NCBI GenBank assembly: GCA_965237635.1
Contig: CBDEFX010000002.1
Coordinates: 1,364,001 to 1,428,000 of the forward strand
Length of the DNA: 64,000 bases
Direction: 5' to 3'
From: CBDEFX01 sp965237635
Lineage (GTDB): Bacteria; Chloroflexota; Dehalococcoidia; Lucifugimonadales; CAUZJF01
Numbering within the stretch: the stretch's first letter is position 1; each line of letters opens with the position of its first letter. The notes beneath the pieces were generated by a model. That model did no database searches, was not told the origin of the DNA, and was given only the letters and a program-made list of their open reading frames with translations. Both the position numbers and the translations under genes were made by a program. Below are positions 53,643 to 63,682 of this stretch, one piece after another.

Positions 53643-54140
53643 CATGAGAGACAGGATGAAGCGGGAGTAGTCATCCATCACCGTCACCAGATAGTAGTAG
53701 CCCCAACCGACGACTCTGGAGTAGGAGGCATCGGTGGCCCACATCTGGTGAGGGCCTGTGGTCTTTCGGTGGAACTCCTTACCCGCTGTCAGCCGCATCT
53801 CAGGCGATTTCACCAGACCCTCCCTGCGCAGGATGCGGTAGACGGTGGACTCAGACACAGAGAAGCCCTGGTTGTCGGTGACCCACACGGCCAACTGGCG
53901 GCAGCTCAGCTCTGGCATCTCCCTGGCTGCCCACAGAACGTAGTCGACTTCCTGGGAAGTAAGACGGTTCCATGGGGGCTTACCGCCTCCTGCATGGTCC
54001 TCAAGCCCTTGTTGGTCCTGACGTCTGAGCCACCGGTAGTATGTGCTCTTGGGGATGCCCAGCTCTATGAGGACCCTTCGCTTGGAGAGCGCAGACGAGA
54101 CCACTTTGGAAAGTATCCCTACCTTCTCCACGGTGCTCAT
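53643..54140 (-). pseudogene. IS3-family element B, OrfB truncated by copy 8
   Basis: From 54140: helix-turn-helix IELGIPKSTYYRWLRRQDQQ, HTH_21 region LSCRQLAVWVTDNQGFSVSE, then MWATDASYSRVVGWGYYYLV with the first catalytic Asp. It ends at DDYSRFILS where the IS1380 relative begins; the second Asp and the Glu are lost. Confidence 0.88.
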
Positions 54141-54193
54141 CCGCTGGTGCCGGTGGCGGCGTGAGGCATCGGGATGATCGTTTTTTTGAGACG

Positions 54194-54601
54194 CTAGACC
54201 TCCAGTGACAGATCGGCCATCAGCTGCTTGAGTTCCCCGTTCTCCCGTTTGAGCTGCTGTACCTCTTGCTGAGTGGCGTCCCGCACCGCGTCACGGGCGA
54301 GCCTCTCCTTGCCGGCCTCCATGAACTCCTTGGTCCACGAGTAGTAGGAGTGGGGCTTGATGTCCTCCCGGCGGCACAGGTCATTGACGGTGACCTCGCG
54401 GTGGAATCCCTCTAGCACGATGCGGATCTTCTCTTCGAGACCGTATTTACGTCGGGTAGCCGCTTTCACTGCGTGGACGAAGGACCTGGTTTCCTCGCTC
54501 CTCTCCTCGGTGGCCTCTGCTTTGCTTACCTCTGACTGGGACACATCTGCTCCTTTCTGTAGGTACTTTACCCACTTTTCGGGAGTCCACACCACCTCCA
54601 A
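54194..54601 (-). CDS. IS3-family element B, OrfA
   Basis: 135 residues. Helix-turn-helix LEEKIRIVLEGFHREVTVND and a C-terminal coiled coil (QQEVQQLKRENGELKQLMAD), typical of long OrfA proteins. OrfB starts 53 bases downstream. The element's right end probably lies near 54650, just before IS1380 copy 7. Confidence 0.85.
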   Translation of the reverse strand: MEVVWTPEKWVKYLQKGADVSQSEVSKAEATEERSEETRSFVHAVKAATRRKYGLEEKIRIVLEGFHREVTVNDLCRREDIKPHSYYSWTKEFMEAGKERLARDAVRDATQQEVQQLKRENGELKQLMADLSLEV

Positions 54602-54662
54602 GCTTTCGGCTTTTCTTACTCTCCTTTGTGTCCCATTATCGCTGACGACCTACAGTGTTAAC

Positions 54663-56383
54663 CCCGAATCCACCGAAGGACACCGATGGACGGCGTGAGG
54701 AAAGCGGAAGGGGGGGGGTGAGGGAGCTACAGGGGAAATAGCCTGGGTTCCATTTGGGGTAGGGAGGTCGGCGGACGGTCTTCATCGCCGCACAGGGGCC
54801 CCTATGGCCGTCTGCGGGAGCTGTGATGCGCGGGATGGCGAGAGAATACGCAGCAGGGAACTCTCTCGGACCGGGCTGGCACGAGTCTGCGGGGATCTTC
54901 GGTTGTCCGGTGGGTCGGTCGGTCGCCGACGGTGCCGTCAGGCCGGGAGTGGAATGGCTCGCAGCCGGGCCAAGGCGCGGCTGAACTTCTCAGCCCAAGG
55001 CCAGCGATCCGGAAGATGCAGGGTCAACCGGCGTGCCGAGCGGGTGAGCCGTCCGGCCAGGGAGAAGAACCGCCGCCGGAGGGTCTTGGTGGTGGCTATC
55101 CGCTCTCCCAGACCGATCCGCGCCGTCCAGCGGGCCAGGTTGTGGGCCATCGTCTGGACGGCCAGCCAGGCGCCGTTGGCGGCGAAGCGGCCCGAGGGGA
55201 GATGGTTCAGCCCGACGCCGTACTTGAGGTCGCGTATGGCATTCTCGATCTCGGCGTGGCGGCGATGGTCAGCCTCCAGTTCGAGCAACTCCCCGTCCCG
55301 GTCGGTGATGAAGCCATGATAGCTGTATTTGGCGAAGAGGGCCAGTTGGGAACCGGGCGTCGGCTTCACCCGCCGGACGATGAGCCGTACCGGCGCGGCG
55401 TCCGCCTCGGCCTGGAAGGGGGTGCAGGTGGTCTCGGCCACATCGGCGGCACCGTCCATCCAGTAAGGAATCGGCGTCCAGGCATCTTCGGGTATCGCCT
55501 CGATGAGATTGTGCAGGCTTTTGTGCTGGCGGATGGTGATGGAGAAGCGGACATCCATCTTGCGGCAGACGGATACCACGCCATGAGTGTAGAACCCGCT
55601 GTCGGCCCGTAGCGTGAGTCGTCCGTCGGCCCCGGCGTAGCGCACCCGTCCCACCGTCTCCCGCAGGAAGTGGGCGGCGCCGCGGGCGGTGTTGGCCCGG
55701 CCCTCGCGCAGCCGGGACATCAGCACGTCTCCGGTGCCGGCGGCGATGGCCGGCAGCGGGTGGTAGCCCCGCTTGCCGGTATAGCCGTGGTGGCGGGCGC
55801 CCTCCTTGGCCAGTCCGTAGGTCTCGCAGATGGTGGAGTCCAGGTCAATGGTCAGGGGCCCGTCGCCGGGTCCCGCCCCGGCCTGCCAAGCCCGGGCCAG
55901 CAACTCGCGGCTCACCCGGTCGAGTTGACGGACGTGGCCCCACCGGAAGCTGCGCAGGAAGGTGCCCAGGGTGGATGGCGCCTTGACCGTGCCGCCCAGG
56001 GTGCAGGCCGTCCCCCCGGTGCGCAACACATCGGCGTCGTCAATGCAGTCGCCCCCAGCCAGCGCAGACGCCACCAGCGTCATCATCTTGTCGCTCGTGT
56101 TCGCCCGCCCCGGGGCATCGCCCAGGTCGAGGCGCTGCCGGACGAGTTCGGGCAGGCCGAGGTGCCGCGCTAGGGTGGCCGGAAGGAGCAGCCCGGCATT
56201 GGCCACCAAGTGGCGGTCGTCGAAGGTGATTTGGATCCGGTCGGGGTGGTTGCGTGGCAGCATCTACTGGGTGCTCCTTTTCCGGGGCCGTTTTTTGCTA
56301 CAAAACCATTATCCCAGAAGCACAGGAGCGCCTTCTTGCCGCCTCAGGACGCTAACCCGACGCCCTCCTTCGGTGGATTCGGG
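54663..56383 (-). mobile_element. IS1380-family element, copy 7, at a rearrangement junction
   Basis: 1,721 bp with perfect ends. Flanks TTAAC and CTAAG differ at two of five bases. The left side is the IS3 remnant and the right side starts in mid-gene (membrane protein fragment), so the two flanks were not originally adjacent. A run of G residues near 54710 is longer than in the other copies. Confidence 0.92.
54938..56263 (-). CDS. IS1380-family transposase, full length (copy 7)
   Basis: Intact 441 residues, with His in FDDRHLVAN where the others have Arg. DDE residues present. Confidence 0.93.
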   Translation of the reverse strand: MLPRNHPDRIQITFDDRHLVANAGLLLPATLARHLGLPELVRQRLDLGDAPGRANTSDKMMTLVASALAGGDCIDDADVLRTGGTACTLGGTVKAPSTLGTFLRSFRWGHVRQLDRVSRELLARAWQAGAGPGDGPLTIDLDSTICETYGLAKEGARHHGYTGKRGYHPLPAIAAGTGDVLMSRLREGRANTARGAAHFLRETVGRVRYAGADGRLTLRADSGFYTHGVVSVCRKMDVRFSITIRQHKSLHNLIEAIPEDAWTPIPYWMDGAADVAETTCTPFQAEADAAPVRLIVRRVKPTPGSQLALFAKYSYHGFITDRDGELLELEADHRRHAEIENAIRDLKYGVGLNHLPSGRFAANGAWLAVQTMAHNLARWTARIGLGERIATTKTLRRRFFSLAGRLTRSARRLTLHLPDRWPWAEKFSRALARLRAIPLPA

Positions 56384-56385
56384 CT

Positions 56386-56634
56386 AAGACCAACGCGGAA
56401 CGGTGGTTCGCTGTTGTTGGTGCAGCGCCCATCCCACCGATCATCATTGTGATGGAAGCCTTTGACCTCTGGGGCTTCCCGACCCTGCTGTTTGCTCGGA
56501 TAGTAGGACTGGCGTTGCTGCCGCTGGACATGCTGCTATTGGCGCTGATAGTCCGGCTTCGGCCCCAGGATTTCATCCAGTTAAGATGTCAGGTCTGTAA
56601 TCTCGCTGTCCGGCCACTCGTTCCGGTGGCTTAG
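56386..56634 (+). pseudogene. Membrane protein fragment cut by IS1380 copy 7
   Basis: In frame from the IS junction: KTNAERWFAVVGAAPIPPII, then GFPTLLFARIVGLALLPLDM and LLLALIVRLRP, two or three membrane helices and no start codon at the 5' end. The last 20 codons overlap a minus-strand frame and may not be native. I do not recognise the family. Confidence 0.45.
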
Positions 56635-56890
56635 GACCAGGCAACAATTCCTGTGGGGAGGATGGACCTGCCGTGGGTGCGGTAGCGAACTCGACCGGCA
56701 TGGGAATCTGAGGACGTAGTATCGCTAAAGATACGTAGTTGCCCACCCGGCTCACGCATTGGCGGATGGAGAGGGCCAGCGTCCTACGGCTCGCGCGCAA
56801 ATTGTCCCTTTCGTGGTAGCAGGACGCGATGAGCTCGGTCAACTCGTGGAACGACGGTAACCCAAGGAAACCGCGTGGCTGTATGTCCAG
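56573..56890 (-). pseudogene. Possible hypothetical gene fragment
   Basis: A minus-strand frame with protein-like sequence (LPSFHELTELIASCYHERDN, then RQCVSRVGNYVSLAILRPQI) ending at 56573. Its 5' end runs into the promoter of the toxin-antitoxin pair and no convincing start is seen. It may be the tail of a gene displaced by that pair. Confidence 0.3.
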
Positions 56891-56910
56891 AGGAGGATGG
56901 TGACAGCCAT

Positions 56911-56939
56911 TTGTGATACAATGAATACACCCATCACAA
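56911..56939 (+). promoter_or_regulatory. Likely autoregulatory operator of the toxin-antitoxin pair
   Basis: Perfect 7-bp inverted repeat TTGTGAT (56911-56917) and ATCACAA (56933-56939), 15 bases apart, ending 17 bases before the antitoxin ATG. The -10-like TACAAT (56917-56922) lies within it. Binding of the ribbon-helix-helix antitoxin here would block transcription. Confidence 0.6.
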
Positions 56940-56956
56940 CAACGGAGGATAGCGAC

Positions 56957-57184
56957 ATGGCGACCTCGATTCGACTGTCGCCCGACACTGAGCGGCGGCT
57001 TGCTCTGCTGGCATCCCAGACCGGACGAACCAAGGCCTTCTACCTGCGTGAGATCATTGACCGTGGGCTCGAAGACATCGAGGACTACTACCTGGCAGCA
57101 GACGTTCTCGAACGCATCCGCAAAGGCCAGGAAGGAATACATGCCGCCGCGGACGTGAGGGCAGAGCTTGGCCTGGAGGATTGA
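56957..57184 (+). CDS. RelB-type ribbon-helix-helix antitoxin
   Basis: 75 residues from ATG 56957 after GGAGG; a longer frame from 56897 is not needed. ATSIRLSPDTERRLALLASQ is the beta strand plus helix of a ribbon-helix-helix DNA-binding domain, followed by KAFYLREIIDRGLEDIEDYY and an acidic tail that would wrap the toxin. Overlaps the toxin gene by 17 bases. Confidence 0.88.
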   Translation: MATSIRLSPDTERRLALLASQTGRTKAFYLREIIDRGLEDIEDYYLAADVLERIRKGQEGIHAAADVRAELGLED

Positions 57185-57434
57185 GTACACCGACACGGCC
57201 AGGACGCAACTTCGGAGGCTCGACAGAGACACGACTCGGCGCATCATCAATTACATGGACGAGCGGGTTGCGGTATTGGACGACCCTCGGAGCGTCGGGC
57301 AAGTGCTCACAGGCCCCCTGGGCGGTTTATGGCGCTATCGGGTAGGGGATTGTCGCGTTATCTGCGACATTCAGGACGATGCCCTGCGTGTCCTGGTGGT
57401 GAGGGTGGGAAGACGTGATCGGGTGTACCGCTGA
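57168..57434 (+). CDS. RelE/ParE-superfamily toxin
   Basis: 88 residues from TTG 57168 (AWRIEYTDTARTQLRRLDRD). LWRYRVGDCRVICDI and VRVGRRDRVYR are the conserved core and C-terminal basic strand of RelE mRNA interferases, with Arg residues in LWRYRVGDCR and the final Tyr-Arg. It would cleave mRNA on the ribosome. The overlap with the antitoxin gives coupled translation. Both genes look intact. Confidence 0.9.
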   Translation: MAWRIEYTDTARTQLRRLDRDTTRRIINYMDERVAVLDDPRSVGQVLTGPLGGLWRYRVGDCRVICDIQDDALRVLVVRVGRRDRVYR

Positions 57435-58029
57435 GGGGCGACCTCCCACCTATCTACGTGTAATGGTCCTGGATTCATTTCCCTCCCAGGACTCTTCCAC
57501 AGACTCCGATCACCCACAGCCTGCGAGTGTTCTGCTCACTGTGGCCAGGAGGTCAGAAGTGCGCTGACCTCACGTCCCCGCTCCTCGCAACTCTATTCTC
57601 GACTTGGATTTGTGGTCCCCTCGGTCTATGGCCTCTCATCATGTGTTTGCCCGATGGTCAGTCTCCTCGACCGGATAGCGACAGGCTTCGGGTTTGCCAC
57701 TGCCGAAGGCGCTCCTCCGAGGCAAGTACTCCGGGCAACAAAAAAGGAGCTTCACATATGGCTTCTTGTTGTCCGCGGCGACCTCAATTTCGATTGCAGG
57801 ACGGACATGCAAGTCGCGTAAGATGGGAATCTGTCGTTTCCTGGGAACGTTTTTAGCGGCGGCGGCGTATACTTTATAATAGAAGGCTATAAGTTACCAC
57901 TTGGACTTGACCACGGTGGATTCCCCTGGACTTGGATGAACCCACAGCAAGTCTGGCTGGCTGCCGTCTAGTGGCGATACTTCAGGAGTTCACGAACACT
58001 ACTAGAATAGATCGGAACAAAAGCGACGG
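57435..58029. other. Region without recognisable genes
   Basis: 595 bases after the toxin gene. A plus-strand frame at 57657-57821 (MVSLLDRIATGFGFATAEGA, then WLLVVRGDLNFDC) looks faintly coding but has no ribosome site or family match. Confidence 0.4.
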
Positions 58030-59283
58030 ATTGAGTGGGGACAGCGCCGCCAGTGACCGGATCGCTCCGGCTGGTTCGCGCCATCCCCCTCACCGAACCG
58101 GACGTGCCCCTTTCAAGGCATCCGGCTCTCAGTCAGATGGGATAGACCAAAGCCGGGAACATCAGCTTTCCGCCATCGTCGTCGGGTGCATACATCCCTT
58201 CTCCGGCGTAGTTCGCTCCGTTCCACACCCATCTGACTGCATTGGGTAGGGACGGCGCCGCCGATGGCCGGACTGCTCCGGCTGGTTTGCGCCATCCCCC
58301 CCTCCGAATCGGACGTGCGACTTTCACCGCATCCGGCTCTCCATCAGATGGGTTAGACCGGTGTGTCGGGAACATCGGCTTTTCCGCCATCCTCGTCGGG
58401 TTCATACATCCCGCCTCCGGCGTAGTTCGCTTCGTTCCACTCCCATCTGACTGCCCCCCTTCGCCATGCGGCCGGCTTTCCCGGCCTCGGACTACTACGA
58501 GGGCTCTGCCATACGTCCGGCGTTGGCCGAAGGCTGGCCTACTCCGTTGCCGGAGAGCCGGACGTGCTTCCCAAGTTCGACCAGGTTGCATCTTCATGCC
58601 GTCTTAGGTCCTGCCTGTACGCCTGGCACGGCTCGTTGCCGCGCTCGCCATCGGAGGATGCCGATCAAAGGGAGTACAGCATCCCTGCCTGAACAAGGCT
58701 GTCTCTGCAAGGAAGAGACAGAGATTCCGATGACTCCACCCTCGCCCTACCGTGAGCGGGTGGTTCATGGTGCGACGCTTCAATCAGCAGTTCCTTTCGT
58801 GACCATAACGGCACTCTGGCTAGCAGCGCGCGGCGTGGTAGGGTGGCCGCCGCCACATTGTCGGGAAGGCTTCAGACACGACTCCGCCTCTGGCCCTCGC
58901 GCCTGCTTCCCTAGCCACCGGCCTACTCCTGGCCGGGTTCCACACCTGGAACGTTCAACCTATGCGCTTCTTGGCGCACCTTCCTTCGCCCAGTGGACGG
59001 CTTTCCCGTCCTCGGACTACTATGGAGGCTCCGTCGCCATAGGGCTCGCGCCCCGTAGGCGATCCGATGTTCCTTGATAGTTGACGTTCTAGCGCGACTT
59101 AGGCGCCTCGTTTGTTTCCTTGAGTGGGATCACTTCCCACTGCCCACCAGTCGAGAGTTCCCGGTTAAGGACACAAGGCCGGTCACCTGGTGGCCCCGCG
59201 GTATAGGCGTTGTAAGCGGGGGATGTGCGATTGCATCGCAGGAAACTGAGATTCAAGCAGTCTAGCTTTCGCCGTATCGCACG
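58030..59283 (-). ncRNA. Group II intron relic(s) with two domain V hairpins
   Basis: On the minus strand two 34-nt hairpins (58305-58338 and 58095-58128) match group II intron domain V: GAGCCGGAT, a stem capped by GAAA, then ACGTCCG and a final TTC. The AGC triad and GAAA loop are kept. They lie in two direct repeats of about 210 bp that also share AGTCAGATGGG and GAACTACGCCGGAG. Upstream on the minus strand the phrase GTAGTAGTCCGAGG with GGGAAAGCCG, familiar from group II introns just before the reverse-transcriptase gene, occurs at about 58480-58510 and again at about 59000-59030. No reverse transcriptase frame remains. A possible 5' end GTGCG is at 59282. Confidence 0.6.
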
Positions 59284-60182
59284 GGTCTTGCGGAGCGCTT
59301 CACTAAACGCCTTCGGTATGGCCTCCGCTTCTCCCACATGCTATTTTCCCCTTTGGCTTTCGCCGCCAGGTAGGTGGGATGACCCAGGGGTGTCATCTCG
59401 AACCCCTCCCGTCTACGACAGGGATCAAACTACCAAGTACTACCGCGCACGGCCTCTTTGCAGGGGCATCAGGGGACGGGTCCTCTGGTCCTTGCTGGGC
59501 CAGAGGGAGTCCGTTACTTCGGTGCTGGCCCACAGGCCGGAGCGCCGGGCCTCCTGAGCCGCCGCCACCGGGTCGACGGTGCGGGTGGCGAACAGGATGT
59601 CCCCCGCGTCCGAGGTGATGGCGGTGTAGATGGGGTAGCCTTGGGAGTACAGCGTCTCCGGCTCTCCCTCGGCCCAGGCCAGCACCTGTCTCTGCACCTC
59701 CTCGTCGAGACGGGGCTCCGCCATCCGGTAGCCCATGACCACCACCTGGTCGAAGGCTTCTCTTTCGGGATGTGGGAAGGCCCAGCACCGCAGCTTGTAG
59801 TAGTACGACGCTAAATACTTGGCCGAGACCGCAAAGCGCTGGCGGGGTACGATGAATACCAGCAGCCCGCCGTCGTTCAGGTAGCGGGTCGAGTGGGTCA
59901 GGAAGGCGTGCTCCGTCCGCTTGCTTTCCGGGTCATGGTCATAGGGAGGGTTGAGCAGGCAGATGCCGAACGCCTGGTTGCCGATGTAGGTCTGGAACAG
60001 GTCTGCGGCCAGGGTGCGGTGCAGCCGGGATGCGGCCTCCTCAGCCCGGTCGGTATGCAGCTCCACCCCGTAGGTCTCTATGGGCATGGTGTTGTCCTGG
60101 ATAAGCCGCTCTCCTAGCTGGGCCACCGCCTCCCCCGCTCCGCAGCAGGGGTCGAGGATGCGGAGCGCGGTCACGTCCCGTC

Positions 60183-61525
60183 AAGTGGTGTAAGAGTGCG
60201 TCATCCTGTTGATGTTGTTTAGGCGGCTGTCGCCTCCGCGAGATCGGCCTCCGGAAGAGCTTCGTTTAGGATCAGAATGGCGGGTGTGAGGTATCGGCGG
60301 CCGACGGCCCATTCGTCGTGCTGTTCAGCGAGGACGGCGCCAACCAGGCGACGCACGGCTGGTCGGTTAGGGAAGATGCCCACGACATCGGTGCGACGTC
60401 TGATCTCCTTGTTGAGACGCTCCAGGGGGTTGTTGGACCAGATCTTCTTCCAGTGGGCGACAGGGAAGCTGGAGAAGGCCAGGATATCGGGTCCAGCCTC
60501 GTCCAGTAGAGAGGCCACCTGAGGGAACCGGTCTCCGAGTTGATCGGTCACCCTATCGAGTTGGGCGTGTACCTCACCGGGGGAGGGTTGCTGGTAGATG
60601 GTGCGGACCATGGTGGCCATCCATGGTTGGACTCTTCTGGGTACCCGAGTGAGCAGGTTGGTCATGAAGTGGGTGCGGCACCGTTGCCAGCTGGCTCCGC
60701 CGAAGACTGCGGCGATGGCGCCGCGGAGTCCCTGATGAGCGTCCGATACCACCAGCTCCACCCCGCTGAGGCCCCTGGCGGACAGCGAGCGTAGGAAGGC
60801 CAGCCAGAAGGCGCCGTCTTCACTGGTACCCACGTCCATCCCAATGATCTCCCGCTTGCCCTCGCCATTGACGGCCGTCGCCACCACCACGCTGACGTTG
60901 ACGATCCTGCCGTCCTCCCTGACCTTCTGGGTCAGTGCGTCCAGCCACAGGTAGGGGTAGGGTCCACCGTCCAGCGGACGGCCCAGGAAGCCATCCACCA
61001 CCACGTTCAGTTCCTGACAGATACGCGACACCTGGCTCTTGGAGATACCCTCACACCCCAGGGCCTTGACCAGGTCATCCACCCGCCTTGTGGATACCCC
61101 TTCCACGTAGGCCTGCTGAATGACCGCCAGCAGAGCTCGCTCGCTGCGACGCCGTGGCTCCAGCAGGCTCGGGAAGTAGCTCCCCTCTCGAAGCTTCGGG
61201 ATGTGCAGCTCCATAGTCCCCACCCGGGTATCCCATGCCCGGGACCGATACCCGTTGCGCTGGGTCACCCGCTCAGGGCTGCGTTCTCCATACTCAGCAC
61301 CGATCCTCGATGACACCTCCGCATCCATGATCCCCTCTACCAGCACTCTCAGTGCCTCCCGTAGGAAGTCCACGTTACCGTCCATTCCCCCCTTGCGCAA
61401 TAGCTCCAGCAGGTCCATCCTTCCCTTGACCACTGTTGTCTTCCTTTCTCGAGCTTTCTTCTTTGCCCGCTAAGGATGACGCGGTGGTCTCTCTTTCTCC
61501 AGACCCTCTCCCTCTTACACCACTT
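60183..61525 (-). mobile_element. IS256-family element B
   Basis: 1,343 bp with ends AAGTGGTGTAAGAG on both sides (left 60183, right 61525 on the reverse strand). The adjoining 8-mers GTCCCGTC and CCTGGGAC are not a duplication, so one side has been altered since insertion. A second, partial copy ends the window. Confidence 0.9.
60219..61433 (-). CDS. IS256-family transposase (element B)
   Basis: 404 residues. N-terminal LRVLVEGIMDAEVSSRIGAE, the basic VTQRNGYRSRAWDTR, then catalytic Asp in LWLDALTQKVRE, Asp in LVVSDAHQGLRGAI and Glu in NNPLERLNKEIRRRT. Intact. It is a different isoform from element A. Confidence 0.93.
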   Translation of the reverse strand: MVKGRMDLLELLRKGGMDGNVDFLREALRVLVEGIMDAEVSSRIGAEYGERSPERVTQRNGYRSRAWDTRVGTMELHIPKLREGSYFPSLLEPRRRSERALLAVIQQAYVEGVSTRRVDDLVKALGCEGISKSQVSRICQELNVVVDGFLGRPLDGGPYPYLWLDALTQKVREDGRIVNVSVVVATAVNGEGKREIIGMDVGTSEDGAFWLAFLRSLSARGLSGVELVVSDAHQGLRGAIAAVFGGASWQRCRTHFMTNLLTRVPRRVQPWMATMVRTIYQQPSPGEVHAQLDRVTDQLGDRFPQVASLLDEAGPDILAFSSFPVAHWKKIWSNNPLERLNKEIRRRTDVVGIFPNRPAVRRLVGAVLAEQHDEWAVGRRYLTPAILILNEALPEADLAEATAA

Positions 61526-61816
61526 CCTGGGACTCTACTCGGAGCCGCCTCCCGGTTGCGGTAGTAGTAGCCCGCAGGGGCCCGTATCAGCGTGGCGATG
61601 AAGTCCACCACCTTCTCCGGCGTCGGGTAAAACCCCCCTTTGGCCTGTGCTGCCAGTCTCATGATGTCTCTCCTTCCTCATGGTTGGTCGATGTTGATGG
61701 GCCGAACTTGCAGGGTTCGGGGCTGCAGAAGTAGCAGTCCCTTCTCGCCCTGGGTGGCTCGCCCTTTTGCAGACAACGACGCACACCCATATATAAGGAA
61801 GGGAAGAGAGAACCAA

Positions 61817-63530
61817 ATGAACCTGTCAGAGTTCGTAGACACATACCGCAACGCAATCGCGGCGAGGGTCGTCGAGTCGTACCCGCCTCTGTACCGGCCG
61901 TCCACCAACGGCCACCACCTGCCGCAGCTGCTGCGCTCCCCCATCGGCGCACAGGCGGACGCCGTACGGGGCACGGCCCTGTCGCTACAGGCGCACCGTG
62001 GCACCACCGTCGTGGGCGAGATGGGCACCGGCAAGACCTTCATCGCTGCTGCCGCCGCGCACATGGCGGGCTTCAGGCGGATTCTGGTGGTCGGACCGCC
62101 ACATTTGATGCGGAAGTGGAAGAGAGAGGTGGAGCAGACGGTCCCGAACGCACGCGCAGCCATCGTCAGGTCCATTTCCGACCTGGAGGCGCTGCGCACA
62201 TCCCACGGGCCTGGGCCGCTCTTCGTCGTCATGTCACGGGAGCGCGCCAAGCTCTCCTACCGCTGGAAGCCCGCAATAGTGGAGCGGTGGCCGGCCCCCG
62301 CGGGAAGGCTGCTCAGAGACGAGGAGACCGGGGAGCCGATCCGAGTAGCGTGCTGCCCGGACTGCCACGCCCTCATCGTCGATGGCGAAGGGGTGCCACT
62401 GACCGGCACCCAGCTCTCCCGCAGAAGGCACAGGTGCACCAGGTGCGGCAGCGCTCTGTGGCACGCCGACGCCGCAGGACCCCGCAGATACCCGCTCAGC
62501 GACTACGTCAAGCACCGCATGAGGGGCTTCTTCGACCTGCTGATCGCCGACGAGGTCCATGAATTTAAGGGCAGAGGCTCGGCCCAGGGCATCGCGGCGG
62601 GAGTCCTCGCCGACGCCTGCGGCAGGTCCCTAACGCTGACAGGGACTCTTTTAGGAGGGTATGCTTCAACATTGTTCCACCTCCTCTATCGGTTCAGCCC
62701 TGAGATCAGGACGGAGTTCGGCAGATCGGAGGAGGGCCGCTGGATAAGCCGGTACGGCTTCCTGGAGGAGATGGTCCGTCGCGGGGACGACGGCGGCTAC
62801 GACGAGGACGGCAGGAGCAGCAGGCGCAGGCGCTACCGCAAGACGGTGCGCGAGAAGCCGGGGCTCGCTCCGGCAGCGCTGTTCCACCTCATCGGGCACA
62901 GCGTGTTCCTGCGGCTCTCCGACGTGGCCTCCGACCTGCCGCCCTACGAGGAGAAGGTGCTCCTGTCCTCGATGGACTCCGAGGTCGACTACACGGGCTT
63001 CTCGCAGCGCAGCGCCTACGACAAGATCTTCGGAAAGCTGCGGTCCGCTCTGACTGAGACCCTCGCCAAGGGCTCAAAGAGGCTGCTGGCCACGTACCTA
63101 CAGACCCTCCTCGCCTATTCCGACGGGTGCACGCGGGGGGAGACGGTGTTCGATCCCAGGACGGAGAAGCCGATCGTCCAGATGCCTCCGCTGTCAGAGG
63201 AGAAGCTGTACCCGAAGGAGAAGGCGCTCGTGGACCTTGTGGCCGCCGAGCGGCTGGAGGGGAGAAGGGTTCTCGTCTACGCCACCCATACCGGGACGCG
63301 GGACGTGACCGGGAGGATGAGCGACATCCTCTAAAGACACGGGTTCCGGGTGGCGGTGATGAAGGCCGACGCCGTTGCCCCCGACCGGCGTGAGGTGTGG
63401 GTCGCACAGAAGGTCGAGGAGGGCATCGACGTATTGATATGCCATCCTCGCCTGGTCCAGACGGGCCTCGACCTGGTGGACTTTCCGACGATCTGTTGGA
63501 TGGAAACAGAGTTCTCTGTCTTCCAATCGA
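61817..63530 (+). pseudogene. DEAD/SNF2-type helicase-like ATPase, nonsense-mutated and truncated
   Basis: ATG 61817 after GGAAGGGAAGAGAG. Walker A VVGEMGTGKTFIAA, motif GPPHLMRKWKREVEQ, a four-Cys zinc knuckle (CPDC and CTRC), the DEVH box LLIADEVHEFKG, and motif III LTLTGTLLGG. An in-frame TAA at 63332 interrupts MSDIL-RHGFRVAVMKADA; the same frame continues into the C-terminal RecA fold (EGIDVLICHPRLVQTGLDLV, FPTICWMETEFSVF) and is then lost near 63530, before the Arg-finger motif VI. Divergent partner of the methyltransferase. Confidence 0.85.
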
Positions 63531-63682
63531 CACAAAAAAGTACGGTTCTCATGGGCAGTCGATTTGGATGCATCTGGGGTTGAGTAGGTTGCAGCGTGCT
63601 GCGGAAGCTACGGACCTCCCATCTTTGGTGGATCGATGAACAGGTCTGCCGACCGTCCTGCGGGTTCAAGCCCTCTCAGGTG
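63531..63682. other. Junction sequence between the helicase and a partial IS256
   Basis: About 150 bases that continue neither the helicase nor the IS256 transposase. No gene is seen. Confidence 0.4.

Larger units (their letters stand above)
59440..61662 (-). pseudogene. N-6 adenine-type DNA methyltransferase (DUF6094-like) split by IS256
   Basis: N-terminal piece 61526-61662: MRLAAQAKGGFYPTPEKVVD and LIRAPAGYYYRNREAAPSRV. C-terminal piece 59440-60180: VTALRILDPCCGAGEAVAQL (SAM-binding), then ICLLNPPYDHDPESKRTEHA with the NPPY catalytic motif, and GLLVFIVPRQRF. The NPPY motif points to amino-methylation of a base. The two halves fit as one gene of about 290 residues. IS256 element B sits between them. 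Divergent from the helicase gene, with about 154 bases between the two starts. Confidence 0.82.
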
